Assembly (NCBI GenBank): GCA_964612085.1
Contig: CAZTCJ010000060.1
Span: forward strand, 1-24,302
Direction: 5' to 3'
Source: CAZTCJ01 sp964612085
Lineage (GTDB): Bacteria; Pseudomonadota; Alphaproteobacteria; JAJFIK01
Length of the DNA stretch: 24,302 nt
A program made the translations under genes and the position numbers. The notes under the pieces are model-generated. The model was not told where the DNA came from and did no database searches. It saw nothing but the letters and a program-made list of their open reading frames with translations. Shown here one piece after another: positions 7,466 through 13,422 of the stretch. Each line of letters begins with the position of its first letter. Within the stretch, counting starts at the first letter, position 1.

Positions 7466-7655
7466 CCCCCAACACCTGGGAATTTCATGGAATTGTCACA
7501 CAACATCTTGTATAAAAGACAGGGTTAAGCTTGGCGCGGCATTATGAACTGTCCACAGGCTGTTGATTCTGCCGCGCCGGTGGCTTAGTCAGATGCGGGT
7601 TCAAGATCGAACCGTCGGCTGACGGATGGATCGGAACAACGGCGGAGGACGAAGC

Positions 7656-8225
7656 GTGGAAGCCAGCTTACGATCGCCCGAAAGCTGCCCAGCCCTGGTC
7701 CTGAATGCGGACCACCGGCCCCTCAGTTATTACCCGCTCTCCCTCTGCTCCTGGCAGGACGCCATCAAGGCGGTGTTCCTGGACCGGGTGAATATTCTCT
7801 CCCATTACGATCGGTCGGTGCGCTCGCCCAGTTACGAGATGCGCCTTCCCTCGGTCATATCACTGAAATCCTACATCAAGCCGGCTCGTCAGCCGGCTTT
7901 TACACGGTTTAATGTGTTTCTGCGCGACCGCTTCGAATGTCAGTACTGCGGTTATTTCGGCTCCGCCGCCGACCTGACCTTTGATCACGTGATCCCGCGT
8001 TGCAAAGGCGGCCAGACCACTTGGCGCAATGTGGTGACGGCCTGTTCGAGCTGTAATCTGCGCAAGGGCGGGCGCATGCCGGTCGATGCCGACATGATCC
8101 CGACGAACGAGCCCCGCGCGCCCACCATCGCCCAGCTTCACACCAACGGACGGGCCTTCCCGCCCAACTATCTGCATGAAAGCTGGAACGATTATCTCTA
8201 CTGGGATACCGAGCTGGAACCGTAA
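7656..8225 (+). CDS. HNH endonuclease-fold protein
   Basis: With the chosen start this protein has 189 residues. The N-terminal half (ALVLNAD, RPLSYYPLS, WQDAIKAVFLDRV) matches the stand-alone HNH family common in alphaproteobacteria. The HNH core is C95-x2-C98, D110-H111, N125 and C130-x2-C133: two zinc-binding CxxC pairs around the D-H...N active site. Family members are predicted DNA endonucleases; the cellular role of this branch is not established, and it is not part of an obvious restriction or mobile module here. I favour the GTG start at 7656 because GGAGG (7644-7648) is seven bases upstream. An ATG at 7626 would add ten residues but has no Shine-Dalgarno. A hairpin overlapping the stop codon separates it from coq7. 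Confidence 0.9.
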   Translation: MEASLRSPESCPALVLNADHRPLSYYPLSLCSWQDAIKAVFLDRVNILSHYDRSVRSPSYEMRLPSVISLKSYIKPARQPAFTRFNVFLRDRFECQYCGYFGSAADLTFDHVIPRCKGGQTTWRNVVTACSSCNLRKGGRMPVDADMIPTNEPRAPTIAQLHTNGRAFPPNYLHESWNDYLYWDTELEP

Positions 8226-8241
8226 GAGCTTTGGCTCTTAC
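8222..8241. terminator. Bidirectional terminator-like hairpin spanning both stop codons
   Basis: GTAAGAGC-TTTG-GCTCTTAC is a perfect eight-base stem with a four-base loop between the convergent HNH and coq7 genes. The TAA stop of each gene lies inside an arm (8223-8225 plus strand, 8238-8240 minus strand). A weak T-rich tract follows on the plus strand. The position and symmetry suggest a shared terminator. Confidence 0.6.
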
Positions 8242-8855
8242 ACTTTCTCAGAAATCTTGATCGCCAGGCGGCAGCCCGCCTTGATGGCGCTTGAAAGCAG
8301 CGTGTAACCGGGCGTCTGGCGCGAGCCCTCGTCAATGGCCGTGTGCTGATGCTCCGCCTCATCGGCGCGGAACTCGGAAATCATGGCTTTCAGTTCCGGC
8401 TCCTTGTCGCCCAGTTCCTTTTCCTGGGCGGTATAGTGATCGACAATCACTTCTTCGACCGCTTCCGTACACGCCATGGCGGCTTTCTCGCCCAGAAGGG
8501 CGGTCGCCGCGCCAAGCGCATAGCCCGCCACATGCCAGACCGGCGCGAAAGCCGTGGGGCGTACGCCGCGCTCGTTCATGACCCGGTTGAAGCCGTCCAG
8601 ATGCTTGTCTTCCTGCTCGGCCATATGGCGGATCATCTCCGCCGTGCGCGCGGTCGCGCGGGACTTGCCGAGCACGGCCAACTGGCCTTCGTAAATCCGC
8701 ACCGCGCCGTATTCGCCCGCATGATCCACACGGATGATCTCGGCGATGCGCTTCTCGCCCGTATGCGCGCCAGGAAACATCATGGCGCCATGGGTCCGCA
8801 CCGGGCTGATGTCTTCGTCCGCGGTTTCGGGAGAGGTTGTCACGGTCTCGCTCAT
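8238..8855 (-). CDS. coq7: Coq7-type 3-demethoxyubiquinol hydroxylase
   Basis: This is a 205-residue di-iron carboxylate protein. Ligands fit the Coq7 pattern: E48 (HAGEYGA), the ExxH pair E82/H85 (QEDKH), E134 (AVEE) and a second ExxH E166/H169 (DEAEH). The family hydroxylates 3-demethoxyubiquinol, the last ring hydroxylation in ubiquinone synthesis, at the inner membrane. ATG 8855 is preceded by GGAGG (complement of 8861-8866), which settles the start even though the open frame continues far upstream. It lies 56 bases after dsbB on the same strand, probably as one operon. The pairing is sensible because DsbB passes electrons to ubiquinone. Confidence 0.95.
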   Translation of the reverse strand: MSETVTTSPETADEDISPVRTHGAMMFPGAHTGEKRIAEIIRVDHAGEYGAVRIYEGQLAVLGKSRATARTAEMIRHMAEQEDKHLDGFNRVMNERGVRPTAFAPVWHVAGYALGAATALLGEKAAMACTEAVEEVIVDHYTAQEKELGDKEPELKAMISEFRADEAEHQHTAIDEGSRQTPGYTLLSSAIKAGCRLAIKISEKV

Positions 8856-8911
8856 GGCGATTCCTCCACACTGTGAAACACACCTGATATGGCCATGGAG
8901 CCGTCCGGCCT

Positions 8912-9505
8912 TCAGTGCGCGTCTTGCCGCGCGACACGGGCGCCCGTGTCCTTGGCCTTCAGGGGATCGGCGAGCCACAGCCAGGCAACGGCGATGCTCA
9001 AGCCCAGCGCATAGATGAGGTTCAGCGCCGCCAGGGACAGGCCCATGAACGACCACGGGACCTCGTCGCAGGCCGCCGCCGTGGCGTCTTCGGCGAACAG
9101 GCTGTTCAGATCGGTCAACGTATCCGGCAAGGCCGCGCCGCCGCTGCACGCGGTCGGACCGGGCCAGAAGCCCTGTTCCACGCCCACATGATAGGCCGCG
9201 ACACCGCCGCCGGCGAGCAGCGCGCCCAACGCCAAAGCCACGAAGATCCGCTCCGTGCGCTCCCATTTCTGGGGCGGCAGACCGGACACGGGCACCAGCC
9301 CGCCCGCCGACGCCAGACCCAAAGCCAGCCAATAGGCATAGCGCTGGTAATAGCAAAGCTTGCAAGGCGGCAGCGCCACGATCCAGTCGAACAGATGGAT
9401 GCCCGCCAGGATCCCGGCGGAGCCCAGCACGGCCAGGATCAGCGCCGCGCGCTGGCTCGTCAGCGCGAGGACCGGGATCGACAGGCGGGGATACATGGTT
9501 GTCAT
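8912..9505 (-). CDS. dsbB: DsbB-family disulfide bond formation protein
   Basis: This 197-residue protein has about four hydrophobic helices (near 19-37, 52-70, 86-105, 152-178). The first periplasmic loop holds C48-K-L-C51 in PPCxLCYYQRY, the DsbB signature CxxC. The second cysteine pair, C120 and C146, lies in the second loop. DsbB reoxidises DsbA and hands the electrons to ubiquinone in the inner membrane. Possible starts are the ATGs at 9517, 9505 and 9496; none has a good Shine-Dalgarno, and 9505 is a compromise. Upstream in-frame codons pass through the 9570-9639 palindrome and look non-coding. The gene is followed by coq7 after 56 bases. Periplasmic substrates could include the two-cysteine VWA-like proteins of this window; that is inference. 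Confidence 0.88.
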   Translation of the reverse strand: MTTMYPRLSIPVLALTSQRAALILAVLGSAGILAGIHLFDWIVALPPCKLCYYQRYAYWLALGLASAGGLVPVSGLPPQKWERTERIFVALALGALLAGGGVAAYHVGVEQGFWPGPTACSGGAALPDTLTDLNSLFAEDATAAACDEVPWSFMGLSLAALNLIYALGLSIAVAWLWLADPLKAKDTGARVARQDAH

Positions 9506-9569
9506 GAGTGAGACCATACGGTCTTGATGTGGCAGGGCAAGGGCGGATGCTTTGGTGCTGATGGCACCA

Positions 9570-9639
9570 CCGGCCCGCTCCCCCTCCCGACCTCCCATCA
9601 GGGTACCCTTGTGGGTGGTCGGGAGGGGGAGTGGGCCGG
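9570..9639. repeat. 70-bp near-perfect extragenic palindrome
   Basis: The sequence is symmetric about 9604.5. The outer arms (about 9570-9592 and 9617-9639) pair with one C/T difference, which becomes a G-U pair in RNA. Inner CCCA/TGGG pairs follow, and the centre is the exact palindrome AGGGTACCCT. It lies between the exoD-like gene and dsbB. No T-run follows the stem in the direction of exoD transcription, so it looks more like a repetitive extragenic palindrome (REP/MITE-like) than a simple terminator. Confidence 0.75.
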
Positions 9640-9657
9640 CCAGGCACCTCAAAAAAA

Positions 9658-10308
9658 TCAGCCGCCCCGGATCATGGACACCAGATCGATGCCGAACACG
9701 AGCAGCGCCACGGCGACAGCGATCAGGAAACTAACCCAGAGCACGCCGAGGACGGCGCCCGCGACCATCAAGAGGCCGTCTTCTTCCATGAACGCCACGG
9801 ACATGATCGCCACGGCGATGCCGGGCGTGGTGTTGGTCATGGGCAGCGGCACCGCGATCGACAGGGAGAAGATCAGCATCAGCAGGCCGAAAAACCGCTC
9901 GAACGGCCCGCGTGTCAGCCAGCGCAGGCGCGGCCGGGCGAGCGCCTCAGCCCAGCCCACATAGCGCTTGGCGCGGGCCGCCATGTCGCGGAACGAGTCC
10001 CGGCTGAAGGAGCGCGCCCGCACCTTCTCGGGCAGCCACAAGGTATGCCGGCCCATCACGATCTGGGCCGCCACGAAGATCATGGGCACCGAGACCACCT
10101 GGGGAATGCCGTAGAGAAAGGGCAGGCAGCAGGGCAGCGCCAAGACCAGCATGAGCATGCCGAAGGCCCGGTCTTTCAGCCCGTCCACCAACTCGCCCAC
10201 GCTCACCCGCTCGTTCGGGAAACTCTCGGCCAGCTCCAGCAGCACGTCGGACGCCTTGTGGGCGGCTTCGCCGTGATCGGACGCCATGTCATGGGATGTC
10301 TCGGTCAT
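9658..10308 (-). CDS. exoD: ExoD-family membrane protein
   Basis: This 216-residue inner-membrane protein begins with a short soluble N-terminus (S-x-LLELAESFPNERVSVGELVDGL, about 8-30). The hydrophobic region with LALPCCLPF and GIPQVVSVPMIFVAAQI follows, then a central cytoplasmic-type basic stretch and two or three more helices. This order and the Pro-rich PFLYGIP region are typical of the ExoD (exopolysaccharide synthesis) family first described in rhizobia. The biochemical role of the family is unknown; in rhizobia loss affects exopolysaccharide and alkali sensitivity. ATG 10308 is chosen over an upstream alternative at 10353. No other polysaccharide genes are nearby. Confidence 0.85.
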   Translation of the reverse strand: MTETSHDMASDHGEAAHKASDVLLELAESFPNERVSVGELVDGLKDRAFGMLMLVLALPCCLPFLYGIPQVVSVPMIFVAAQIVMGRHTLWLPEKVRARSFSRDSFRDMAARAKRYVGWAEALARPRLRWLTRGPFERFFGLLMLIFSLSIAVPLPMTNTTPGIAVAIMSVAFMEEDGLLMVAGAVLGVLWVSFLIAVAVALLVFGIDLVSMIRGG

Positions 10309-10368
10309 GAAAGGGCTATAGCAACAGGGCTTTGCCAAGTCTACGCCAAGCACGCGTCCGCGTTTTAG

Positions 10369-10396
10369 TTGACGCGGTAAAAGGCTGCGTTATGGT
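10369..10396 (+). promoter_or_regulatory. Sigma70-type promoter of tRNA-Leu
   Basis: TTGACG (10369-10374) and TATGGT (10391-10396) are 16 bases apart. They lie 15 bases upstream of the mature tRNA 5' end, the expected arrangement for an alphaproteobacterial stable-RNA promoter. Confidence 0.65.
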
Positions 10397-10411
10397 CGCC
10401 CTTCTTCCGTT

Positions 10412-10496
10412 GCGGCTGTGGCGGAACCGGTAGACGCGCCGGATTCAAAATCCGGTTCCTTCGGGAGTGAGAGTTCGAGTCTCTCCAGCCGCACCA
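10412..10496 (+). tRNA. tRNA-Leu (anticodon CAA)
   Basis: This is a complete 85-base type II tRNA. The acceptor arms GCGGCTG and CAGCCGC pair perfectly, followed by discriminator A and an encoded CCA (10494-10496). The anticodon stem CCGGA/TCCGG encloses the loop TTCAAAA with anticodon CAA at 10446-10448, reading UUG. A variable arm (TTCCTTCGGGAG) and a T-arm with GTTCGAGTC are present. The gene is intact, with no sign of an integrated element splitting it. Confidence 0.96.
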
Positions 10497-10613
10497 GCCT
10501 TCGCAGCTTATCGAGGCGACAGCCGAGATTAGCGAGAGGCTGTCCCACTGTAGTTCCGTAGGAACGAAAGCGGACGTGGCGCAGCTTCGGCTGGGCAAGC
10601 CTCCCCCTTCCCC
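10497..10613. other. Spacer after tRNA-Leu
   Basis: No gene is seen. A small hairpin GTTCC-GTA-GGAAC lies at about 10553-10565. An open frame antisense to the tRNA runs through this spacer, but it is the familiar spurious translation of a tRNA-Leu. No integrase, attachment-site duplication or clear terminator is visible. Confidence 0.4.
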
Positions 10614-12035
10614 CTAAAGCCCGATCTCTCCGATCACCTGTCTCAGCCCTGTCATTTTCAGCGCCCGCCAGTAAGGCTCCGGCACATTGTGGCTGCCGTG
10701 GACATCAAGCAGCCGGGCCAGCGCGTGTTCCGCATCGAACTCAGGATGGTCTTGGGCGAGCCGCGCGCCGACGCTCGAGACGATGGCATCGTCCTGCCAC
10801 AGAGGATCTTCCACCAGGCGCAGGAGAAGCGTCCGGCATTCTTCCACCGTGCCGACGCATTCCCACGGCTTGACGGGTTTGAGACCCACCAGCTCTTCAT
10901 AGATCGGCGCGAGCGAGGCCTTGTCGAGCAGGTTCGACCGGAAGATATCGACGAGAGCCTCGCGTTCCAAAAACGGCGTGAACAAAAGATAAGTGAACGC
11001 GCATTTCGGGCATTCCCCACACCAGGTCAATGGCCCGTCATTCCCGATACGGAAATTCCGGTTACAGCTCATGAAGGTGCGATGGTGCTGGGGCAGCCCC
11101 GCCAGATGGCGCGCGATCCACACCTCCGAGACCGGCCGCAATAAGGAGAAATAGGCGGGCAGATCCGGGCTTTTGGCCGAGACCGCGCCATGGATCAGCT
11201 TCTCCATCTCAAAGGTCTTGGAGAACTGATGGTTGACCGGCTTGCCGTCCACCAGGGCCGTGCCTTCATCCGCAGACCGCTCATTGGCGAAAATGACCGC
11301 TTTCACGTCGAGGGCCTTCGCCGCCAGAAGCGCGATCAGGGAGTTCATGGCCGTGATCGGCACATGGCCGTTGAGCGCGCCTTTCTCGTTCGCGGCGATC
11401 AAGGCGGGATCGATAAACCGGTCCACACGGAACATGCCGTCATCGGGCCGCTCGATCACCGTCGGCTCGGTCTTGTGCACGGCCACCCGGAAGAACCGCG
11501 GCGTGGCAACCGCCTTTTCCGCGATATCCATGGCGACCAGCGAATCCTTGCCGCCGCCATAGCCCACCAGGGCGTCGGCGCCATGGAACGCGGAGGCTTT
11601 CAGTGCTTCAGGCGCGGGTGTTCGCGCCGCCCAGTCGCCGTCGCGCGGATCGGCGGCCTCCACTTGCGCCCCATACGGATAAGGCAGATTGTTGCGCACG
11701 AAAAACTCGCCCAAGCCTTCCCCGTAAAGCGCGCGCAGCATGGCAAGGCCGTCCGCATCCAAGGGACCGCTTTCCACACGGATGGTCTTGGCGGCAGCGC
11801 ATTTGTAATAGCTTGGCCCCAGCGCGCCGTGCAGCAAAGTGACGATCCGGTCCTGCGCCTCGTCGCGGGTATCGGCAAGCGTGCCCGGAAGTCCTGGAAA
11901 GATCACCGTTTCACGAAAGGCCCCGAAGACATCGCACTCGAAATGAAACTCGACACCCGCGCAATCCTCCAGATACCGCCACCGGCTCAACCGGAATAGA
12001 GTGCCAGTGGCCGGAGATTTCGGTTCGGCGGTCAT
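10614..12035 (-). CDS. murL: MurL-family UDP-MurNAc-L-Ala-L-Glu epimerase
   Basis: The 473-residue protein resembles the MurL epimerase known from Xanthomonas. Recognisable landmarks in order are SYYK, a PP-loop-like ATP site GYGGGKDS (158-165), GHVPITAMNS, FANERS (249-254), NHQFSK (268-273), YFSLLRPVSE, CNRNF, and WCGECPKC with cysteines at 339, 342 and 345. In Xanthomonas, MurL epimerises the terminal L-Glu of UDP-MurNAc-L-Ala-L-Glu to D-Glu with ATP, an alternative to MurI plus MurD, and works with a MurD2 ligase that adds L-Glu. No murD2 lies in the window. The start is ATG 12035, where family-like sequence begins; ATGs at 12056 and 12071 are alternatives. It is divergent from alanine dehydrogenase. 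Function is assigned from remembered family motifs, not from a search. Confidence 0.82.
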   Translation of the reverse strand: MTAEPKSPATGTLFRLSRWRYLEDCAGVEFHFECDVFGAFRETVIFPGLPGTLADTRDEAQDRIVTLLHGALGPSYYKCAAAKTIRVESGPLDADGLAMLRALYGEGLGEFFVRNNLPYPYGAQVEAADPRDGDWAARTPAPEALKASAFHGADALVGYGGGKDSLVAMDIAEKAVATPRFFRVAVHKTEPTVIERPDDGMFRVDRFIDPALIAANEKGALNGHVPITAMNSLIALLAAKALDVKAVIFANERSADEGTALVDGKPVNHQFSKTFEMEKLIHGAVSAKSPDLPAYFSLLRPVSEVWIARHLAGLPQHHRTFMSCNRNFRIGNDGPLTWCGECPKCAFTYLLFTPFLEREALVDIFRSNLLDKASLAPIYEELVGLKPVKPWECVGTVEECRTLLLRLVEDPLWQDDAIVSSVGARLAQDHPEFDAEHALARLLDVHGSHNVPEPYWRALKMTGLRQVIGEIGL

Positions 12036-12075
12036 GCGCAAGCCCTTTCCATTCATAAAGATCTCAAACAATCGC

Positions 12076-12092
12076 CGCGACCCTGGGTCGCG
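12076..12092. promoter_or_regulatory. 17-bp palindrome in the murL-ald divergent spacer
   Basis: CGCGACCC-T-GGGTCGCG is a perfect inverted repeat with a single central base, in the 192-base divergent spacer. It lies just upstream of murL and about 135 bases before ald. It could be an operator for a dimeric regulator controlling either gene. No regulator gene is adjacent. Confidence 0.35.
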
Positions 12093-12227
12093 ATCCGGGC
12101 AGACTTATGGCGGCGCAGCATGGCCCGGCACGTTACTCAGCGCCGCCTATAAAGATTGATTTGCGGCCCTAATGGAACTACACCGTAATGCTAATTGCGC
12201 CTGTTGCGCCAACCCATGGAGAGCGCC

Positions 12228-13298
12228 ATGAGAATCGGTATTCCGAAGGAAGTCAAAGAACACGAATACCGGGTCAGCATGGTCCCGGCGGGTGTCAAGG
12301 AACTGGTGCGCCGGGGGCATTCCGTCCTTATCGAGACGAATGCGGGCGCCGCGATCGGCTACACCGACGATCAGTACCAGGAGGCCGGCGCGCGGATCGC
12401 TCAAAACGGCGCGGAGGTCTTCCGCAATGCCGACATGGTGGTCAAGGTCAAGGAACCTTCGCTCGCCGAATGCGAACTGCTCACCCGCGATCATATCCTT
12501 TTCACTTATCTGCACCTTGCCGCCAACAAGGCGCAGGCGGATAAACTGCTGCGCAGCGGCACCACGGCCATCGCCTACGAGACCGTGACGGACGCCAAGG
12601 GCGGCCTGCCCTTGCTCCGTCCCATGAGCGAGATCGCCGGGCGCATGTCGATCCAGGTGGCGGCGGCCTATCTGGAAAACCACCATGGCGGCCCCGGCAT
12701 CCTGCTCGGCGGCGTGCCGGGCGTGCCGCCCGCGCGCGTCTTCATTCTGGGCGGCGGCACGGCGGGCCTGAATGCGGCGCAGATGGCCGTCGGCCTCAAC
12801 GCCGATGTGACGATCGTCGATATCTCCGTCGATCGCCTGCGCTATATCGACGAGATTTTCGACGGCCGGGTGAAAACATCCGTGGGCGGTTACAGCTCCC
12901 TGTCCCGTGAGATCCGCCAGGCCGATGTGGTGGTGGGCGCGGTGCTCGTGCCCGGGGCCTCCGCGCCCAAGCTCATCTCCCGCGCCGATCTGGCGGATCT
13001 GAAGCCGAACTGCATGCTGGTCGATATCTCGATCGACCAGGGCGGCTGTTTCGAAACCTCCCGGCCGACGACCCATGAGAACCCCACCTTCGTGGTGGAC
13101 GGCATTATCCATTACTGCGTCGCCAATATTCCCGGCGCCGTCTCGCGCACTTCGACCCGGGCGCTCACCAACGCCACCCTGCCCTTCGTGCTCGATCTGG
13201 CCGACCGGGGCCGGGACCGCCTGACCCAGTCCTTGAAGGACGGCGTCAACATCATGAACGGCGAGGTGGTGCATCCGGAAGTGGCCCGCTCGCTCTAG
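12228..13298 (+). CDS. ald: Alanine dehydrogenase
   Basis: This 356-residue cytosolic enzyme catalyses reversible NAD-dependent deamination of L-alanine to pyruvate and ammonia. The N-terminus MRIGIPKEVKEHEYRV is the family hallmark. Substrate-binding K75 (VKVKEP) and catalytic H96 (YLHLA) are present. The dinucleotide fold carries ILGGGTAGLNAA (about 178-189). ATG 12228 has GGAGAG (about 12218-12223) upstream and gives the conserved N-terminus; an in-frame ATG at 12195 would add 11 non-family residues. It is slightly shorter than many Ald proteins (about 370), mainly at the C-terminus. It is divergent from murL, giving two neighbouring genes that touch the amino acids of the peptidoglycan stem peptide. 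Confidence 0.95.
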   Translation: MRIGIPKEVKEHEYRVSMVPAGVKELVRRGHSVLIETNAGAAIGYTDDQYQEAGARIAQNGAEVFRNADMVVKVKEPSLAECELLTRDHILFTYLHLAANKAQADKLLRSGTTAIAYETVTDAKGGLPLLRPMSEIAGRMSIQVAAAYLENHHGGPGILLGGVPGVPPARVFILGGGTAGLNAAQMAVGLNADVTIVDISVDRLRYIDEIFDGRVKTSVGGYSSLSREIRQADVVVGAVLVPGASAPKLISRADLADLKPNCMLVDISIDQGGCFETSRPTTHENPTFVVDGIIHYCVANIPGAVSRTSTRALTNATLPFVLDLADRGRDRLTQSLKDGVNIMNGEVVHPEVARSL

Positions 13299-13422
13299 GG
13301 TCCGATCCACCCCTTTTGACCCGATACCGGCGGTTGCCCTGCACCGCCCGGTTCGCCAAACTGAGGCCTGCCGGTGAAAACAGGGGGGAACCGGCGCGTG
13401 GGAAACGAGGGGTGGGCTGGCC

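Noticed and set aside
7560..7625. tRNA-like string with GGTTCAAGATCGAACC before the HNH gene
   Set aside because: The arms do not close into a cloverleaf, there is no acceptor stem or anticodon loop, and it is only a short hairpin.
8856..9647. Long upstream extension of the coq7 frame (to 469 residues)
   Set aside because: The extension overlaps dsbB in another frame, while a strong GGAGG and the family N-terminus fix the start at 8855.
9506..9652. N-terminal extension of DsbB through the palindrome
   Set aside because: The extra residues are encoded by the 70-bp palindrome and have no relation to DsbB. A later ATG fits the family length.
10365..10598. Small minus-strand open frame over tRNA-Leu
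   Set aside because: Its central WRDSNSH-like peptide is the well-known false translation of the antisense strand of a tRNA gene.
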